From Polynucleobacter sp. MWH-UH2A (GTDB lineage Bacteria; Pseudomonadota; Gammaproteobacteria; Burkholderiales; Burkholderiaceae): a stretch of DNA of 64,000 bases. A program made the position numbers and the translations under genes. The notes under the pieces are model-generated. The model worked only from the letters and a program-made list of their open reading frames with translations, was not told the origin of the DNA and did no database searches. This document shows positions 52,800 through 61,339 of this stretch, one piece after another (positions within the stretch are counted from its first letter, which is position 1; every line of letters begins with the position of its first letter). The DNA lies in assembly GCF_018687195.1 (NCBI RefSeq), contig NZ_CP061321.1, forward strand, positions 1,736,001 to 1,800,000, written 5' to 3'.

Positions 52800-53545
52800 T
52801 TAACAATCACCCTTATATCCCGATAAATTTGTAGGCCGGCAATGACGACGAGGACAAGCGACAGAGGAATTACTGAGCCATAGCCAACCTTCTTGAAACT
52901 CAAAGCTCCAACAATCCCCCCAATTAAGAACATTGAAAGAATTAAAGCGTGTGCTTTTAGCTTCTGTTTATTTGCCCTTACATGACCTTTTTTATTCGCT
53001 TCTTCTGATCGATTCCAATAAAACAATTTGCCCAGCTCAATTCCAATATCAGTCACAACACCTGTCATATGCGTTGTTCTAATTTCCGCTCTCGATACTT
53101 TAGTGATAATGGCATTTTGTAAGCCCATAACAAAACACAACATCAAGGCAATTGTGGGCACAGTCAATGATGTATATAAATTAAGGTTTGCTCCAAGAAG
53201 GCCAAAACAAAGCAATAGAAATGCCTCTACTAATAGCGGCAATGCGAATTGGCTATGGATGCGTTTGCGTTGCCCCCAGTTCACCAACATTGCCGTAGTT
53301 GCCGAGCCCATAATGAATGAGACGAGCAAAGTGATGCCGCCTAAAACAGCAAGAATATTACTTAAAGCAAGGTCATCGCCAATGCCAGAAATAATCCCGC
53401 TCATATGTGATGTGTAGCGACTAATAGCAAGAAAACCTCCAGCATTTACCGCTCCAGCAACAAACGCAAGCAGGCATCCCAATTGAAAATTGGTTTTAGT
53501 TGAACGCTGTGGGCTAGTGAGAAGCTGTAAAAATTTAATTGCCAT
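52733..53545 (-). CDS. DUF1275 (YoaK-family) membrane protein
   Basis: 270-aa protein with about six membrane helices. Family features: FVAGAVNAGGFLAISRYTSHMSG near residue 30-50 and GLQNAIITKVSRAEIRTTHMTGVVTDIGIELG in the middle (split here as GLQNAIITK and RTTHMTGVVTD). Function unknown. The last ~21 residues, including VDSAPGQQEIPKPP, are encoded by repeat B3 and look like a replaced C-terminus. The start lies 29 bp from palindrome P3. Confidence 0.87.
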   Translation of the reverse strand: MAIKFLQLLTSPQRSTKTNFQLGCLLAFVAGAVNAGGFLAISRYTSHMSGIISGIGDDLALSNILAVLGGITLLVSFIMGSATTAMLVNWGQRKRIHSQFALPLLVEAFLLLCFGLLGANLNLYTSLTVPTIALMLCFVMGLQNAIITKVSRAEIRTTHMTGVVTDIGIELGKLFYWNRSEEANKKGHVRANKQKLKAHALILSMFLIGGIVGALSFKKVGYGSVIPLSLVLVVIAGLQIYRDIRVIVKGRTSCALVDSAPGQQEIPKPP

Positions 53546-53574
53546 CTAGCAATAAATTTTACTCTTCACAATTT

Positions 53575-53591
53575 TGTCGTTTTAAACGACA
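53575..53591. repeat. 17-bp palindrome P3 (TGTCGTTT-T-AAACGACA)
   Basis: Third perfect copy, 29 bp upstream of the DUF1275 start codon. Repeat B4 begins 5 bp to its right. Confidence 0.9.
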
Positions 53592-53596
53592 TGCCC

Positions 53597-53684
53597 CAAA
53601 TGAAAAACCACCCTAAGGTGGTTTTGGTATTTCTTGGTGGCTCCGAGCGGAATCGACCGGGGCCCAGGATCCCTGACTCTAGTT
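53597..53684. repeat. tRNA-end/terminator repeat, copy B4
   Basis: Full copy, framed by palindromes P3 and P4. The hairpin AAAACCACC / GGTGGTTTT (53604-53625, loop CTAA) followed on the minus strand by T-rich DNA is a good terminator for the kup operon. The tRNA-like part reads TGGTGGCTCCGAGCGGAATC, slightly diverged from B1-B3. Confidence 0.82.
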
Positions 53685-53690
53685 CTAGAA

Positions 53691-53707
53691 TGTCGTTTTA
53701 AACGACA
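53691..53707. repeat. 17-bp palindrome P4 (TGTCGTTT-T-AAACGACA)
   Basis: Fourth perfect copy, 10 bp after the kup stop codon and 99 bp from P3. Confidence 0.9.
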
Positions 53708-53717
53708 TTAGCAAACC

Positions 53718-55655
53718 CTAAATCTCTACCTTTGCCCCTAGCTCAACCACCCTGTTTGTTGGAATTGAGAAAAAATCTGATGGCTTAGCAGCATTTTGGT
53801 ACATCCAAGCAAATAGCTTTTCTCTCCACAATGCCATACCCGGAATTGCGGAAGGAACAACCGTATCGCGAGCCAAGAAATAGGAAGTTTCCATTGGCTC
53901 ACATTTAATATCGTATTGGGTCGTCAGCAACTCCATAATTTGATTAATATCTGGAGTCTCTTTAAAGCCATACATTGCTCTTACTAGATAAACTCCACCA
54001 CCCATCTCTTTCAAGTTAATTCGATCCTTGTCCTCAACATAAGGAACATCCCAAATGCTCATTTTGAGAAAAATGACTCTCTTGTGTAGAACTTGATTGT
54101 GCTTAAGATTATGAAGCATTGCCACAGGAACATAGTCAACATGCGCCGTTAGAAATACTGCTGTGCCATTTACTCGAATTGGTTCACTTACCAATAATGA
54201 CTTGATAAATGCTTCAAGTGGAATGCCGCCCTCGATTGCCTTTTGACGCAACAACATTCTGCCCCTGTACCAAGTAATCAACAAAAGGAAGCACAACGCA
54301 CCAAGCAATAATGGGAACCATCCACCCTCAGCTATTTTGAGAGCATTAGCCGCAAAGAAAGCAAAGTCTACCAAAAGGAAAGTACCAATAATCATCGTCA
54401 CGAATATTGAATTCCACTTCCATACAACTTTCATAACTACTGCCGCCAACAATGTGGTGATTACCATTGTGGTAGTTACAGCTATTCCATAGGCGGCCGC
54501 CAGGTTGCTAGATTGCTTAAAAGCCAGCACTACGGCGATGACTAAAGCCAATAACATCCAGTTAATTGTTGGCATATAAATTTGCCCGACCTCTTTGTCT
54601 GATGTATAGGCAATTTTCATGCGTGGCACAAAACCTAACAATATAGCTTGGCTTGTCATTGAATACGCACCAGAAATCACTGCCTGCGAAGCAATGACAG
54701 TGGCCATAGTTGCTAGGATTACCAGGCAAAGCGTATAGGCTTCAGGCACCATTAGAAAAAATGGGTTTGATATTGCCTCTGGATTAGATAAGAGCATAGC
54801 TCCTTGCCCAAAATAATTTATGAGCAAACAAGGCATTGTTAATAAAAACCATGCATATTGAATAGGTCGAATACCAAAGTGCCCCATATCAGCATAGAGA
54901 GCCTCTGCGCCAGTTAATACCAAAAATACCGCCCCCAAAACTATGAACGCCTGTAGAGAGTGTTCAAGTAAAAAATTAACGGCAAATATTGGATTGGCCG
55001 CAAGCAAAATATTTGGGTTATCAATAACGTTGTATGCACCCATTAATCCCAGAACCAAGAACCAAGCCACCATAATTGGCCCAAATAAAAAACCCACTAA
55101 AGCCGTGCCTTTTTTCTGAATCAGAAACAAGGCAACAAGAATGGTGAGCGTAATGGGAATGACATACTTCGTGAATTGCGGAGAAACAATTTCAAGGCCC
55201 TCAACCGCTGATAACACTGAAATCGCAGGGGTAATAACAGCATCTCCATAAAACATGCATGCACCAAATACACCAAGCATCATTATGGTTAATGCTCGCT
55301 TAGAGTTTGCTGGAGCCGTTCTGAGAGCTAAAGCCATTAAGGCTAATATGCCACCCTCACCATGATTGTTTGCCCGCATAACAAACAGAACATATTTAAG
55401 CGAGACAACAATCAGAAAAGCCCAAAAGACCATCGATATCACCCCAAATACCGCATCCTGAGAAAAGGGAACGCCATGTTCGGGACTAAAGCATTCTTTC
55501 AGCGCATATAAGGGACTAGTTCCAATATCTCCGAAAACTACACCAATTGCAGCAAGCGTTAGAGCGGGTAGGCTACCCTTATTGTGATTATCGCTCTTAA
55601 TCTCAATTGGGCGAAGAATAGTAGATTGTGAATACTCAGGATTGCTAATAGACAT
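53718..55655 (-). CDS. kup: Kup-family potassium uptake protein
   Basis: 645-aa K+/H+ symporter of the inner membrane. The family signature [18 protein letters not shown] is at about residue 38, followed by about 12 helices (e.g. [24 protein letters not shown]) and a soluble C-terminal part (about 500-645) with [18 protein letters not shown] near the end. It is downstream of a KdpE/KdpD-like pair, which suggests that the pair regulates this transporter and not a Kdp ATPase. Terminator B4 and palindrome P4 follow its stop. Confidence 0.95.
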   Translation of the reverse strand: MSISNPEYSQSTILRPIEIKSDNHNKGSLPALTLAAIGVVFGDIGTSPLYALKECFSPEHGVPFSQDAVFGVISMVFWAFLIVVSLKYVLFVMRANNHGEGGILALMALALRTAPANSKRALTIMMLGVFGACMFYGDAVITPAISVLSAVEGLEIVSPQFTKYVIPITLTILVALFLIQKKGTALVGFLFGPIMVAWFLVLGLMGAYNVIDNPNILLAANPIFAVNFLLEHSLQAFIVLGAVFLVLTGAEALYADMGHFGIRPIQYAWFLLTMPCLLINYFGQGAMLLSNPEAISNPFFLMVPEAYTLCLVILATMATVIASQAVISGAYSMTSQAILLGFVPRMKIAYTSDKEVGQIYMPTINWMLLALVIAVVLAFKQSSNLAAAYGIAVTTTMVITTLLAAVVMKVVWKWNSIFVTMIIGTFLLVDFAFFAANALKIAEGGWFPLLLGALCFLLLITWYRGRMLLRQKAIEGGIPLEAFIKSLLVSEPIRVNGTAVFLTAHVDYVPVAMLHNLKHNQVLHKRVIFLKMSIWDVPYVEDKDRINLKEMGGGVYLVRAMYGFKETPDINQIMELLTTQYDIKCEPMETSYFLARDTVVPSAIPGMALWREKLFAWMYQNAAKPSDFFSIPTNRVVELGAKVEI

Positions 55656-55718
55656 GGGCTTACTCAGTAATTTGAATATCCCATCAAATCATGTGCGATG
55701 TATCAATCGCATAAACAA

Positions 55719-56405
55719 CTATGAAATAGCTAAGCGATAACCTATGCCAAGCTCTGTTAATAGGTACTCGGGCTCAGCAGATACTTTTTCTACCTTAGCT
55801 CTTAATCTACCCATGTGTATTCTGAGGTAATGGGTGTCATCCACATATTCAGGACCCCAGATTTCCGAAAGCAATTGGCGTTGAGTAAAAATCTTGCCCG
55901 GCTTTGTAGCTAATAACATCAACAATTTGTGCTCTATAGGACTTAGATGAATCTCATTACCTTCACACATTACAAGCCCAGCAGAGACATCAATTATCAA
56001 ATCTTTGTATTGATAACGCTGATCACGCATAGACATCTTCAGAGTGCGCCTGAGACAAACATTAATTCTTGCCAGTAACTCTTCTACATTAAAAGGTTTG
56101 GACAAATAATCATCCGCGCCTTCATTCAGAGCAATAATCTTTTCCTGCTCTTCTTGCCTTGCTGATAAAACAATAATCGGGAAATCAAATTGCTTTCTTA
56201 TTTTCTGAATTAAATCTTTTCCATCACCATCAGGCAAACCCAAATCCAGAATCATTAGCTTTGGGGTATTTTCACCCAAGCATTTATTTGCCTCTTCTAA
56301 AGATTTAGCTAACTTAGGAAGATGTTTTGCGGCACTCAAGCTAGCCACTAAGAAATGAGCAATTTGCTCATCATCCTCAACGACTAATATGTAATCTGAA
56401 ATCAT
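55719..56405 (-). CDS. OmpR-family response regulator, KdpE-like
   Basis: 228-aa regulator with a receiver domain (Asp11-Asp12; phosphoacceptor Asp54 in MILDLGLPDGDG; Lys in YLSKPFNVEELLARI) and a winged-helix DNA-binding domain ending in RIHMGRLRAKVE and LTELGIGYRL. The sequence is closest in style to KdpE. Its ATG overlaps the stop of the sensor kinase gene (4 bp). No kdpFABC operon is visible; kup comes next after 63 bp. Confidence 0.92.
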   Translation of the reverse strand: MISDYILVVEDDEQIAHFLVASLSAAKHLPKLAKSLEEANKCLGENTPKLMILDLGLPDGDGKDLIQKIRKQFDFPIIVLSARQEEQEKIIALNEGADDYLSKPFNVEELLARINVCLRRTLKMSMRDQRYQYKDLIIDVSAGLVMCEGNEIHLSPIEHKLLMLLATKPGKIFTQRQLLSEIWGPEYVDDTHYLRIHMGRLRAKVEKVSAEPEYLLTELGIGYRLAIS

Positions 56406-57922
56406 GCGCTTACCCTATAAGGAAAGGCCATGCCCACATAAGTTCGTTGGTTGCCACCAAACTCAGATTCAACAATCAATCGCCCTTCGTGCTTATCCAT
56501 CACCGCCCTAACTATAGATAAGCCCAATCCAAATCCTTTTTTATTGCGCTGATATGACTGTTGCTGCCCCGCCAATCCTTTATCAAAATCTTTAGGGAAT
56601 CCAGCGCCTTCATCAATTACGCCAATTCGAATTTGATCATCAACTCTATCTACTGATATCTGAATGGGGTTGCTACCTAAGTGCGCTTTGCTTGCGTTCT
56701 CGATTAAATTTGTTAACGCCAATACGATTAAAGCTTGATCGCCGTAGATGAGCTCATCTTTTGCCCTCATTACTAATTCCAAGGAAGGCTTTATCTCTCT
56801 ATTGCTATATCTCGACATGACCGCCCCAACAATTTCTTCAGGCGACTGCCAATCCATTCGAATGTGATTGCCATCAGACATGCCCAGCTTAACCAAAGAC
56901 AGTATATTTTCTGTTGAGTCATTGAGGTATACAGATTCCGAGTGAATCAGCTCTAACAGCTTTATGAATTGTGCCTCCCCCAACTGTCGACCTTGCTTCA
57001 GCAGTGATGAACTAGCACCGATAATAGTTGTTAAAGGAGTTCTCATGTCGTGTGAGATAGACGACAAAAACGCCTTTTGAATGGACTCTCGATGCGCTAG
57101 CTCGCCAGCATCTTTTGCTTTAATTTCTGCTATTCGTTTTTGATAGTGAACGGACAGCTGATCAGCTATAGCCCTTATAAGACTGACCTCAATATCTTCC
57201 TCATGCGCCCTCTCAATCACTAAAGCTGGTAATTCATGGCTTTTGTAAAACCTTCCAAAGGGAACGCACCAATAATCAATTGCCTCTAGGGTTCCCGTAT
57301 GAGGGCCCAACATTGCACCGTACTCAATTGCGTGCGAGAGGTACCAAGAGTCTAGCCTTACCTCACCTGGTTTTGAGCTTGCCAACTCAACGCTATTTTT
57401 AGTTATTTGGTCCAATCTCAAAATCGCCACCTCACACCCTAGCTCTTTTTTAAGTAATAGGCAGAATTTTTGTAAAGCAACTATGGAGTCCGTCTCTACT
57501 GAGAATATTTCGATAATCGCTCGCAATAGATTGGCTTTGAATGTTTCTTTTTCGGCAATGTCCTTTTGCCCTCTTAGCTGATGGACCAAAGAGGTAATCG
57601 CAATAGATACCAAGAGAAATCCAAGCAATGCGCTCCAAGACTCAATGCTTCCAATAGCAAAGGTATATCTCGGCTCTACATAAAAGAAATTAATGAGAAG
57701 AAAAGATGCTATTGCTACAAAAATAGAGGTGGCTAATTGGCTCTTGTAGGAAACCCAGATGACAAGAATCAAATAGAGAAATGACACCCCCGCTAAACCA
57801 AGATAATCATCAACCACATGGGATAAGGCAGTTACCCCAATCATTCCCAGAAAAATACTCATTGCCTCAAGCAAGATTGGGCGTTTCGAAGGGTTTCTAT
57901 TTGTCATACGTTCAATATACAT
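56402..57922 (-). CDS. Sensor histidine kinase, truncated KdpD-like
   Basis: 506-aa membrane kinase. It starts with the four-helix DUF4118 membrane region of KdpD (about 20-115; LGLAGVSFLYLILVIWVSYKS and NFFYVEPRYTFAI are typical), has a GAF-like middle part (130-270) and HisKA with His291 in SSISHDMRTPL, then HATPase with NLIENASKA, DEGAGF and GLGLSIVRAVM. The N-terminal KdpD sensor and USP domains (about 370 residues in E. coli) are absent. It heads the HK-RR-kup operon; P5 is 28 bp upstream of its start. Confidence 0.92.
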   Translation of the reverse strand: MYIERMTNRNPSKRPILLEAMSIFLGMIGVTALSHVVDDYLGLAGVSFLYLILVIWVSYKSQLATSIFVAIASFLLINFFYVEPRYTFAIGSIESWSALLGFLLVSIAITSLVHQLRGQKDIAEKETFKANLLRAIIEIFSVETDSIVALQKFCLLLKKELGCEVAILRLDQITKNSVELASSKPGEVRLDSWYLSHAIEYGAMLGPHTGTLEAIDYWCVPFGRFYKSHELPALVIERAHEEDIEVSLIRAIADQLSVHYQKRIAEIKAKDAGELAHRESIQKAFLSSISHDMRTPLTTIIGASSSLLKQGRQLGEAQFIKLLELIHSESVYLNDSTENILSLVKLGMSDGNHIRMDWQSPEEIVGAVMSRYSNREIKPSLELVMRAKDELIYGDQALIVLALTNLIENASKAHLGSNPIQISVDRVDDQIRIGVIDEGAGFPKDFDKGLAGQQQSYQRNKKGFGLGLSIVRAVMDKHEGRLIVESEFGGNQRTYVGMAFPYRVSA

Positions 57923-57950
57923 TCACTGACATATCAACCGCATATACATT

Positions 57951-57967
57951 TGTCGTTTAAAACGACA
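57951..57967. repeat. 17-bp palindrome P5 (TGTCGTTT-A-AAACGACA)
   Basis: Fifth perfect copy. It is 28 bp upstream of the KdpD-like start and 19 bp after the stop of the glutamate-synthase-like gene, so it divides two minus-strand units. Confidence 0.9.
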
Positions 57968-57986
57968 GTAAAACGTACATTAAAAT

Positions 57987-59585
57987 TCAATCGGCTAATG
58001 CTAATCCAAATTTATTCGTTAGAGCCCTCTTCCAATACAACTCATACTCCTGAGGCAAATGAGATTGACCATCAACCCTGTTCAATAGGGCGCCTGCACT
58101 TACAGTTGGCAATTTAGAGGAAAACGGTATTGCCCTACCTAAAGCATCTCTGCACATCAGGTAATCAGCAGTTATTTCCTTGGGATGCATGAGCCCAGCC
58201 GCACCAATCAACTCAGAAAGAGATGTAATCGTATTTTTATGAAAAGCGTGAACACGCTCCGCCTTATCAGGTACAACCAAGGCTTTTTGTCGCAGCGGAT
58301 CTTGTGTTGCAACCCCTGTTGGACATTTGTCGGTATGACAAGATCTTGATTGAATACATCCTAAGGCAAACATAAACCCTCTGGCTGAATTACACCAATC
58401 TGCCCCTAAAGCAAGCGCTCTAATAATGTCATAAGCAGAAATAATTTTTCCAGAAGCGCCTATGGCTATTTCTTTTCGCTTGCCAATTCCAACCAAGGTG
58501 TTATGTACTAAACGCAAGCCTTCACGCAATGGCATGCCCACATGATCGGTAAACTCCACTGGTGCGGCGCCAGTTCCACCTTCGCTGCCATCGACGACAA
58601 TAAAGTCAGGGCTAATACCCGTCTCCAGCATCGCCTTTGCAATTCCAAAAAACTCCCAAGGCTGACCAATGCACAATTTAAAGCCAATCGGCTTGCCACC
58701 GCTTAATTTTCGTAAACGGGCGATAAATTGCATCAACTCTGTAGGCGAAGAAAATGCCGAATGCTTAGCCGGAGAAACGCAATCTTCACCAATAGGTACT
58801 CCACGTGTTAAGGCAATTTCAGCAGTTACCTTAGGTCCGGGCAAGACGCCACCATGACCTGGCTTGGCACCTTGAGAGAGCTTGATCTCGACCATCTTAA
58901 TTTGTGGATCTACAACTTGCGCTGCAAATTTTTCTTCAGAAAAAGTTCCATCATCATTTCGACAGCCAAAATAACCTGAACCAATTTCCCAAATAATGTC
59001 TCCACCAAATTCTCGGTGATATGGAGATATCGATCCTTCGCCAGTATCGTGCGCAAACCCACCCAACTTTGCACCCTTATTTAAAGCTCTGATTGCATTT
59101 GAGGAGAGCGCTCCAAAACTCATTGCTGAGATATTGAATATGGAAAGTGAATAGGGCTGCAAACAACTTGGCCCGCCCACTTGAATCCTAAAAGTCACAG
59201 GGTCAGGATGCAGTGGCGCATTAGAGTGCCCCAACCACTCTCCATCTTGCCCATACATTAATTTGGTTGAGCCAAACCCTCTTTTGTCATTTACCTTCTT
59301 AGAACGACTGTAGACCATCGCCCTTTGGTTCCTTGAAAAGGGAATTTTTTCTTCATCATCCTCTAAGAAATATTGACGAATTTCTGGGCGAATGTATTCA
59401 AGTAAAAAACGTAGATGCCCAATCAATGGGTAATTGCGCAAAATAGAATGGCGATTTTGAATAACATCTGTAAGACCCACTAAAAATAGCGCGCTAAAAA
59501 GAATCGCCAGTGGAATACTGTAAAAAAAGAAGAGGGCCGCCAATACCAATGTGGAGAGCCATGCGAAATATCTAGAGTAATTCAT
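57987..59585 (-). CDS. FMN-binding glutamate-synthase-domain protein
   Basis: 532-aa protein with only the central FMN domain of glutamate synthase and an N-terminal membrane anchor (one or two helices, residues 5-42). Motifs: ISAMSFGALSSNAIRALNKGA, GEGSISPYHREFGGDIIWEIGSG, KPGHGGVLPGPKV, VDGSEGGTGAAP and the 3Fe-4S cluster cysteines in CIQSRSCHTDKCPTG. The glutaminase (GATase II) domain is lacking, so ammonia or another amino donor/acceptor would be needed. The substrate is unknown. It forms a one-gene block between P5 and P6. Confidence 0.88.
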   Translation of the reverse strand: MNYSRYFAWLSTLVLAALFFFYSIPLAILFSALFLVGLTDVIQNRHSILRNYPLIGHLRFLLEYIRPEIRQYFLEDDEEKIPFSRNQRAMVYSRSKKVNDKRGFGSTKLMYGQDGEWLGHSNAPLHPDPVTFRIQVGGPSCLQPYSLSIFNISAMSFGALSSNAIRALNKGAKLGGFAHDTGEGSISPYHREFGGDIIWEIGSGYFGCRNDDGTFSEEKFAAQVVDPQIKMVEIKLSQGAKPGHGGVLPGPKVTAEIALTRGVPIGEDCVSPAKHSAFSSPTELMQFIARLRKLSGGKPIGFKLCIGQPWEFFGIAKAMLETGISPDFIVVDGSEGGTGAAPVEFTDHVGMPLREGLRLVHNTLVGIGKRKEIAIGASGKIISAYDIIRALALGADWCNSARGFMFALGCIQSRSCHTDKCPTGVATQDPLRQKALVVPDKAERVHAFHKNTITSLSELIGAAGLMHPKEITADYLMCRDALGRAIPFSSKLPTVSAGALLNRVDGQSHLPQEYELYWKRALTNKFGLALAD

Positions 59586-59719
59586 TTGTCTACTCCCTCT
59601 GGTAGGGTTTTATGGTGATACCAAAATAGTATCACTCATCAAGACATTATTTAAAGAAGAGTTGCGCTAGCAAGAATACTTAAACATGACAGGCTCAATT
59701 TAGCACCGTAGTGTCTTAT

Positions 59720-59736
59720 TGTCGTTTCAAACGACA
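59720..59736. repeat. 17-bp palindrome P6 (TGTCGTTT-C-AAACGACA)
   Basis: Sixth perfect copy, with C at the centre. It lies 134 bp upstream of the glutamate-synthase-like start and 103 bp after the Sel1 gene stop. The right flank (to about 59815) is homologous to that of P7. Confidence 0.9.
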
Positions 59737-59815
59737 GTCTGTTACACGCTCACCTCAGTCGGCCTTAGACCCCTGTATTAATCAGCGAATTGATTAGTAC
59801 GATCTTTTACCACTG
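59737..59815. repeat. Conserved flank repeat next to P6
   Basis: About 75-80 bp shared with the P7 flank: TCTGTTACAC, CTTAGACCC, then TTAGTACGATCT and TTACCA at equal spacing. Both copies occupy the stretch between palindrome and the stop codon of a minus-strand gene. Confidence 0.8.
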
Positions 59816-59839
59816 CGAATAGCTTTCGATTAGATTGCT

Positions 59840-60562
59840 TTATAAAACCTTATACATCTTTCTTAGATTCTCAATCTTGTGATACTGTCTCTCTGCTGCA
59901 TCAAAGGCTTGGGTAAAGTTTTGCTTAATGGCGTGCTGCATGATGATTAGACAACGATGTGCATGTTGGTGCTTTAAAAGAGTGGCAAGCGTTAAGAAAT
60001 AAAAGGCTTTTTGATGGTCTTGCTTGATGTATTCGCCTTTTTCATAAAGAACGCCCAAGTTATAAGCCGACTGACGGCTGCCTTCGTTGGCACCCACGGT
60101 AAGAAGCTCCACACCTCGAGAAATACTCTTTTGAACACCCTGGTCCTCGCCAGTGCCAACAACATAGATATTGCCTAAATTACAGTAAGCATCAAGCACT
60201 TCTTCTTTGATGGCTTTTTCATAATACTCAACTGCCACAGGAATATTTCGCTCAATCATCCCCATACCGCGTTCATGCATTAAACCAACATTAAAGTGAG
60301 CATAGCCATTACCCAAACTACTGTTTGAGTTCACCCATTCAAAAAGCTTATCGAGCTGCCCCGCATCTAAGTGCCCATCAAAACACATTTTGGTTAAAGC
60401 GAACTGAGCCTCAGAATCCAATTCGTTTACTGCTAAATCAAAAAAGATATCAAATGCTGCTTCGTAGCGACCACGATTCAAATTAGATACAGCCAACTCG
60501 AGTTTGGGATGATTGAAGTTATAGCTATCGCTACTAGATGTGTTTTCGAATCCTAAATCCAC
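59840..60562 (-). CDS. Sel1-repeat (TPR-like) protein, paralogue 2
   Basis: 240-aa soluble protein, clearly a paralogue of the protein at 51433-52104: shared blocks include ALTKMC.DG.L, SSLGNGYA.FNVGLMHE, YYEKAI, DAYCNLG, VGANEGSRQ.AY and KAFYFLTLA. It is longer by 17 residues at the N-terminus (with GFENTSSSDSYNF). Sel1 repeats mediate protein contacts; no signal peptide or catalytic part is seen. It is divergent from the winged-helix regulator gene, with 148 bp between. Confidence 0.85.
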   Translation of the reverse strand: MDLGFENTSSSDSYNFNHPKLELAVSNLNRGRYEAAFDIFFDLAVNELDSEAQFALTKMCFDGHLDAGQLDKLFEWVNSNSSLGNGYAHFNVGLMHERGMGMIERNIPVAVEYYEKAIKEEVLDAYCNLGNIYVVGTGEDQGVQKSISRGVELLTVGANEGSRQSAYNLGVLYEKGEYIKQDHQKAFYFLTLATLLKHQHAHRCLIIMQHAIKQNFTQAFDAAERQYHKIENLRKMYKVL

Positions 60563-60710
60563 AAAATTGCCCTATCTAATTACTTTCCAAAGGGTCTGAA
60601 TAACAAACCGCCAAGCAAACAATACAAGGGATGATGTCGAATTTGTAAGTAAATTACCCATTTTGGGCAGTTTTCATTTAATCCATTCATTTTGAAGGTA
60701 TTCTCAATCT

Positions 60711-61145
60711 ATGGACAAACAGGTTTCACTTAAAAAAAGTGCATTTTTATTCGCAATTAATGATCATTACCTAAGTCACTTGATTCGGCTGTATCAAGCT
60801 TTTGATGGTGATATTGAATGTTGCATTGTGCTAGGTGAAATTGCCCATTACAACGCTCGCAATGTTTATTCCGAGCTCATCCAAGAAAGAGTGATGCTAA
60901 GTGAGTTCACCTCCAAATATAGAGGTAGCAACGCTCACTCCATTAGCCTGTCGACTGGCATACCCAGAGAAACTGTCAGGCGCAAGATTCTTAAATTAGA
61001 GGAAATGGGTTACTTAGAGCAAGATGAGAAAAAACAACTTCGCATCACTAGCTTGCCAGCGCTAGATCTTGAGGAATTCTCTAAAAAATCTGAAGAATTA
61101 TTTTTCGACTTAATTAATCGACTTAAGAAGCAAGACCATTTGTAG
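60711..61145 (+). CDS. Winged-helix transcriptional regulator (MarR/GntR-like DNA-binding part)
   Basis: 144-aa protein of unassigned family. The C-terminal half has a typical helix-turn-helix plus wing: AHSISLSTGIPRETVRRKILKLEEMGYLEQDE, then KKQLRITSL as wing strand. The N-terminal half (about 10-65) is helical and may form the dimer interface or ligand pocket. It is divergent from the Sel1 gene and lies in the block between P6 and P7, so it could regulate the neighbour. A small TTG-start gene follows with its ribosome binding site over this gene's stop. Confidence 0.78.
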   Translation: MDKQVSLKKSAFLFAINDHYLSHLIRLYQAFDGDIECCIVLGEIAHYNARNVYSELIQERVMLSEFTSKYRGSNAHSISLSTGIPRETVRRKILKLEEMGYLEQDEKKQLRITSLPALDLEEFSKKSEELFFDLINRLKKQDHL

Positions 61146-61154
61146 GATGACAAC

Positions 61155-61328
61155 TTGAGCTCATATGAAATACTTTCCATTGAAAACGCTGGTGGCAAAT
61201 ACTGGGTGGTTACGTACAAATTAAGTAATGGCCAGACAGAGATTGAAACTATTGATGCGTTGGACCATCATGAGGCATTTGTGAAGTTTCGCAATTTGAT
61301 GATTGAGCAACAAAAATCTCGAAAGTAA
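61155..61328 (+). CDS. Small hypothetical protein (57 aa, TTG start)
   Basis: Open frame from TTG at 61155 to TAA at 61328. The AGGA at 61144-61147, overlapping the previous gene's stop, is 7 bases before the TTG, fitting translational coupling. The peptide reads MSSYEILSIENAGGKYWVV, then a strand-like TYKLSNGQTEIETI and a basic helical end with FRNLMIEQQKSRK. No family is recognised. Coding is supported by the RBS and the regular amphipathic pattern only. Confidence 0.55.
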   Translation: MSSYEILSIENAGGKYWVVTYKLSNGQTEIETIDALDHHEAFVKFRNLMIEQQKSRK

Positions 61329-61339
61329 TTACTAGTTTT

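Noticed and set aside
49307..53684. Functional tRNA genes in the B repeats
   Set aside because: Only the 3' end is tRNA-like; no acceptor 5' half, D-arm or anticodon arm can be drawn, and the T-stem does not pair.
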